Shown: piece after piece, positions 61,643 through 64,000 of the stretch
Layout of the letters: the number at the start of each line of letters is the position of its first letter
Numbering within the stretch: the first letter of the stretch is position 1
Assembly: GCF_007991635.1 (NCBI RefSeq)
Contig: NZ_BJYS01000031.1
Coordinates: 37,724 to 101,723, forward strand
Length of the DNA stretch: 64,000 nt
Source: Adhaeribacter aerolatus
GTDB taxonomy: Bacteria; Bacteroidota; Bacteroidia; Cytophagales; Hymenobacteraceae
Reading direction: 5' to 3'
Position numbers and translations under genes: made by a program
The notes under the pieces: generated by a model
Seen by the model: the letters and a program-made list of their open reading frames with translations, nothing else
What the model was told of the DNA's origin: nothing
The model's database searches: none

Positions 61643-62092
61643 AATTTATTGAATGCTTTCCTAGAAAATATAAGGTTTTATAAGAATGTAGACTGCAATG
61701 CTATATAGTATTTAATTGTACCTAGAACTGAAGTTAGCCCATAGAAATCAGATAGGCTAAACATCTTTATAAATGGTCCCCTATCCCGTCCCCTAAGAAT
61801 TGAAATACATGTTAATCAATTGATATATAATAATATATGACATATGTTAATCCTCTGGCCGCATTACTTGGCTAATGAGTGGCCAGCGGACGCAAAAAGA
61901 AAACAAGAGCGAGGACGCCCGCGCCATATACCTCCCCGTACTTCATCACCTCCATCATAGAACTGAAGAAATGGGGGTAATAGCCATATAAAAGAAAAAA
62001 GCTCCTGAGAATTTGCAGGCGCTTTCATCTTATTAAATTAAACTGTTACCAAATGGCAGCCTTCTTATACCAGCAACCTCAATTTGGAACAA
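61643..62092. other. Intergenic region at the right edge of the AT-rich island
   Basis: 450 bases with no supported gene. The base composition returns toward that of the core genome at about 61850. It includes an imperfect hairpin ctggccgc..gtggccag (about 61856-61888). The terminator of the M61 peptidase gene lies at 61991-62025. No tRNA or clear attachment site was found. Confidence 0.45.
61991..62025 (-). terminator. Intrinsic terminator of the M61 peptidase gene
   Basis: AAAGC-t-CCTG (61998-62007) pairs with CAGG-c-GCTTT (62016-62025) with one internal mismatch and an 8-nt loop. It is followed on the minus strand by a TTTTTTCTTT-type tract. Confidence 0.65.
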
Positions 62093-63895
62093 CTATATCC
62101 GGAGCCATTTATTATACACCAGCACCTGTTCCGGGGTAGCATTGGGCAGTTTTTCTAATTTATAACTTACTGTAGGATTATTTGTGAGCGTTACCTCTAA
62201 ATCGAGCAGCCGGCCAGCGCGGGCTACGGTTACTTTAACTTTATCGTTGGGCCGGTACATCTGCACCAGGGCATTCAGGTCGGTACCTACTCTGAAACCA
62301 TTCAAAGCCAGGATTTCATCGTTAACGTTAATACCGTGCTGCCAGGCCGGCGAATCGCGCCGGACCGAGGTAACCAATAATTTGCCGGTGGCAGCCGAGG
62401 TGTTCGCGCCCAGGAAGGCTTCAGTTTTACCTTCCTGCTGATTTACCAGTTTTAAGCCAGCATAGCCGAAATATTTATTGTAATCAAAAGTTTTAGTTCC
62501 GGCTACATGTTCTTTAAAAAAAGCATCCAGGTTATGGCCTGCTACCCGTTCCACTGCCCGCTTAAATTCTTCGTCGGTGTAACCCCGTTTTTGCTTTTTA
62601 TAATATTCGGTCCATAAATAACGGAATACATCATCGAGGGTTTTCTGGCCGCGGGTGGCGCCCATTATTTCTAAATCCAGGAGATTACCGATAACCGCTC
62701 CGCGGCTGTAATAAGAAATGGTTGCATTGGCGGAGTTCTCGTTGGGGCGGTAATTTTTAATCCAGGCATCAAAGCTGGCTTCCGTAGCCGATTGTACTTT
62801 ATTACCGGGCGTATTTTCGATGCCCGTAATACTCCCGGCAGCTATTTCCAGGTACTGCTCGGGTGTATAAATGCCCTGGCGGCGCATGAATAAATCGTCG
62901 TAATAACTGGTAATCCCCTCCGACACCCACAGCATGTTGCTGTAATTTTCGTTTTCGTAATCAAACGGCCCTAACGCAATCGGGCGAATGCGTTTTACAT
63001 TCCAGAGGTGAAAATATTCGTGGGAAATTAAACCCAGGAAACCTTTATACGTTTTTTCGGTGGTGGCAAAAAAGAGTGAGGTTTGCACCGTAGTAGAATT
63101 TAAATGCTCTAACCCGCCGCCAATACCCGGCCCGCAATGGACAATAAAGGTATAATTCCGGTTCGGGTTTTCGCCGGTAACAGCGGTAGCCGCCTCCACT
63201 ATTTTTATCATATCCGCTTTTAGGCGTTGCTGGTTATAAAGCGGTTTTCCGTAAATGGCTACGCTATGCGGCACGCCGGCCGCCTCAAACGTAAATATTT
63301 CCTGGTTTCCGATTTCAATCGGCGAGTCGGCCAGCACATCAAAGTTTGGGGCCTGTAACACCCATTTATTCCCTCCTACCGACTGTAAACCGGTAGAAAT
63401 TTCTTTCCACTGGTGGTAAGGCTTTATGGTAACCGTAGAGGCCAGATTGAGTTTTTTATCGGGATACAGAAACAAGGCCGCCCCATTGAGGTAGCCGTGC
63501 GATTGGTCCAGGAAGTTGGTTCTTACGGTAAGGTCAAAGGCGTACACCTTGTATTTTACTTTTACCTGGTTGGCATTATTCGCGTAAACCCGCCAGGTAT
63601 TTTTATTTATTTTTTCGGCTCTTAAATTTTGGTTACCGGCTGAGGCTTCGAAACCTTCTACATGGCGGGCATATTCCCGGATTAAATACGAACCCGGCGT
63701 CCAGGTAGCCATTTTCAGGTCCAGGTACCGTTGCTTCATATCGGTCAGGGTCATTTCAACCTGGAAATAATGGGTCTGCGGCTCTTCCATCGAAACGGTA
63801 TAAGCCAGTTTGGGGGCGGCTTGGATTATTAAAGCCGCTTGTAAAAACAAAAAAAGGGAAGAAAACAGAAACTTGGAATGGATTAATTTAAGCAT
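62093..63895 (-). CDS. M61-family metallopeptidase (glycyl aminopeptidase type) with PDZ domain
   Basis: 600-residue secreted peptidase. Signal peptide ends about residue 26 (ALIIQAAPK). The N-terminal beta-rich domain (about 30-190) precedes the catalytic domain with zinc motif HEYFH (292-296) and downstream Glu325 in VSEGITSYYDD. A C-terminal PDZ domain (about 490-580; SPAWQHGINVNDEILALNGF) follows. Architecture and length are typical of Bacteroidota M61 enzymes. A periplasmic or surface location is inferred from the signal peptide. Intact; ATG at 63893-63895. Confidence 0.95.
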   Translation of the reverse strand: MLKLIHSKFLFSSLFLFLQAALIIQAAPKLAYTVSMEEPQTHYFQVEMTLTDMKQRYLDLKMATWTPGSYLIREYARHVEGFEASAGNQNLRAEKINKNTWRVYANNANQVKVKYKVYAFDLTVRTNFLDQSHGYLNGAALFLYPDKKLNLASTVTIKPYHQWKEISTGLQSVGGNKWVLQAPNFDVLADSPIEIGNQEIFTFEAAGVPHSVAIYGKPLYNQQRLKADMIKIVEAATAVTGENPNRNYTFIVHCGPGIGGGLEHLNSTTVQTSLFFATTEKTYKGFLGLISHEYFHLWNVKRIRPIALGPFDYENENYSNMLWVSEGITSYYDDLFMRRQGIYTPEQYLEIAAGSITGIENTPGNKVQSATEASFDAWIKNYRPNENSANATISYYSRGAVIGNLLDLEIMGATRGQKTLDDVFRYLWTEYYKKQKRGYTDEEFKRAVERVAGHNLDAFFKEHVAGTKTFDYNKYFGYAGLKLVNQQEGKTEAFLGANTSAATGKLLVTSVRRDSPAWQHGINVNDEILALNGFRVGTDLNALVQMYRPNDKVKVTVARAGRLLDLEVTLTNNPTVSYKLEKLPNATPEQVLVYNKWLRI

Positions 63896-64000
63896 TATAA
63901 AAGTTGAAGATTTAGTATTAAGGTAGCCCGCGTTAAATAGTGGCTATAAATATAAGCAATATTTTATGCTACCACTTCCTGACCTACAACCAAGGATTGA

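Noticed and set aside
61770..61900. Possible attachment site or tRNA end at the right edge of the AT-rich island
   Set aside because: No cloverleaf, no integrase and no matching direct repeat at the left edge were found.
1..64000. CRISPR array or complete insertion sequence
   Set aside because: No series of regularly spaced repeats and no transposase or integrase gene was seen on either strand.

Overview
The window comes from a Bacteroidota chromosome, most likely a Cytophagales/Hymenobacteraceae member close to Adhaeribacter (taxonomy is inference). The basis is three SusC-type TonB-dependent receptors (one partial), two SusD lipoproteins, two ECF sigma/FecR pairs, a pectin-utilisation operon and weak Shine-Dalgarno signals. 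No rRNA, tRNA, complete insertion sequence or CRISPR array was recognised.

Layout. (1) 1-8.8 kb: the 5' part of a SusC receptor running off the left edge, a GntR-headed regulator with a sugar-binding-type effector domain, an AraC regulator, and a divergent lutABC lactate-oxidation operon. (2) 9.0-18.2 kb: a tight six-gene minus-strand operon for pectin breakdown (CE12 acetylesterase, PL1 pectate lyase, two CE8 pectin methylesterases, GH43, GH28). It is divergent from a LacI regulator, with a good candidate operator between them. These enzymes deacetylate, demethylate, cleave and trim pectin outside the cytoplasm. LutABC could oxidise L-lactate formed from rhamnose. (3) 18.6-31.4 kb: a small Gln/Asn/Arg-rich secreted protein, a 1141-residue dehydrogenase-HEAT-cytochrome c protein, small hypothetical proteins, a TonB receptor paired with a beta-helix-like lipoprotein, an AI-2E-family permease, and a protein that resembles the Vms1/ANKZF1 peptidyl-tRNA hydrolase (VLRF1) fold.

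(4) 31.9-50.5 kb: two co-oriented minus-strand cell-surface-signalling loci in tandem. The first reads ECF sigma, FecR, STN-SusC, SusD, then two twin-arginine-signal proteins of the polysaccharide pyruvyl transferase family. The second reads ECF sigma, FecR, STN-SusC, SusD, then a secreted metallophosphoesterase. (5) 50.5-57.7 kb: an accessory stretch with gene remnants, a cupin gene broken by one in-frame stop, a lipocalin-like lipoprotein, an outer-membrane protein, and a hydrolase / Crp regulator / NAD-dependent epimerase group. (6) 57.7-61.7 kb: an AT-rich island with two small unknown genes, a protein carrying a HEPN-type RNase motif, and a SIR2-domain protein with a large unknown C-terminal half. 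This is the best candidate here for an undescribed anti-phage system. (7) 62.1-63.9 kb: an M61 peptidase with a PDZ domain.
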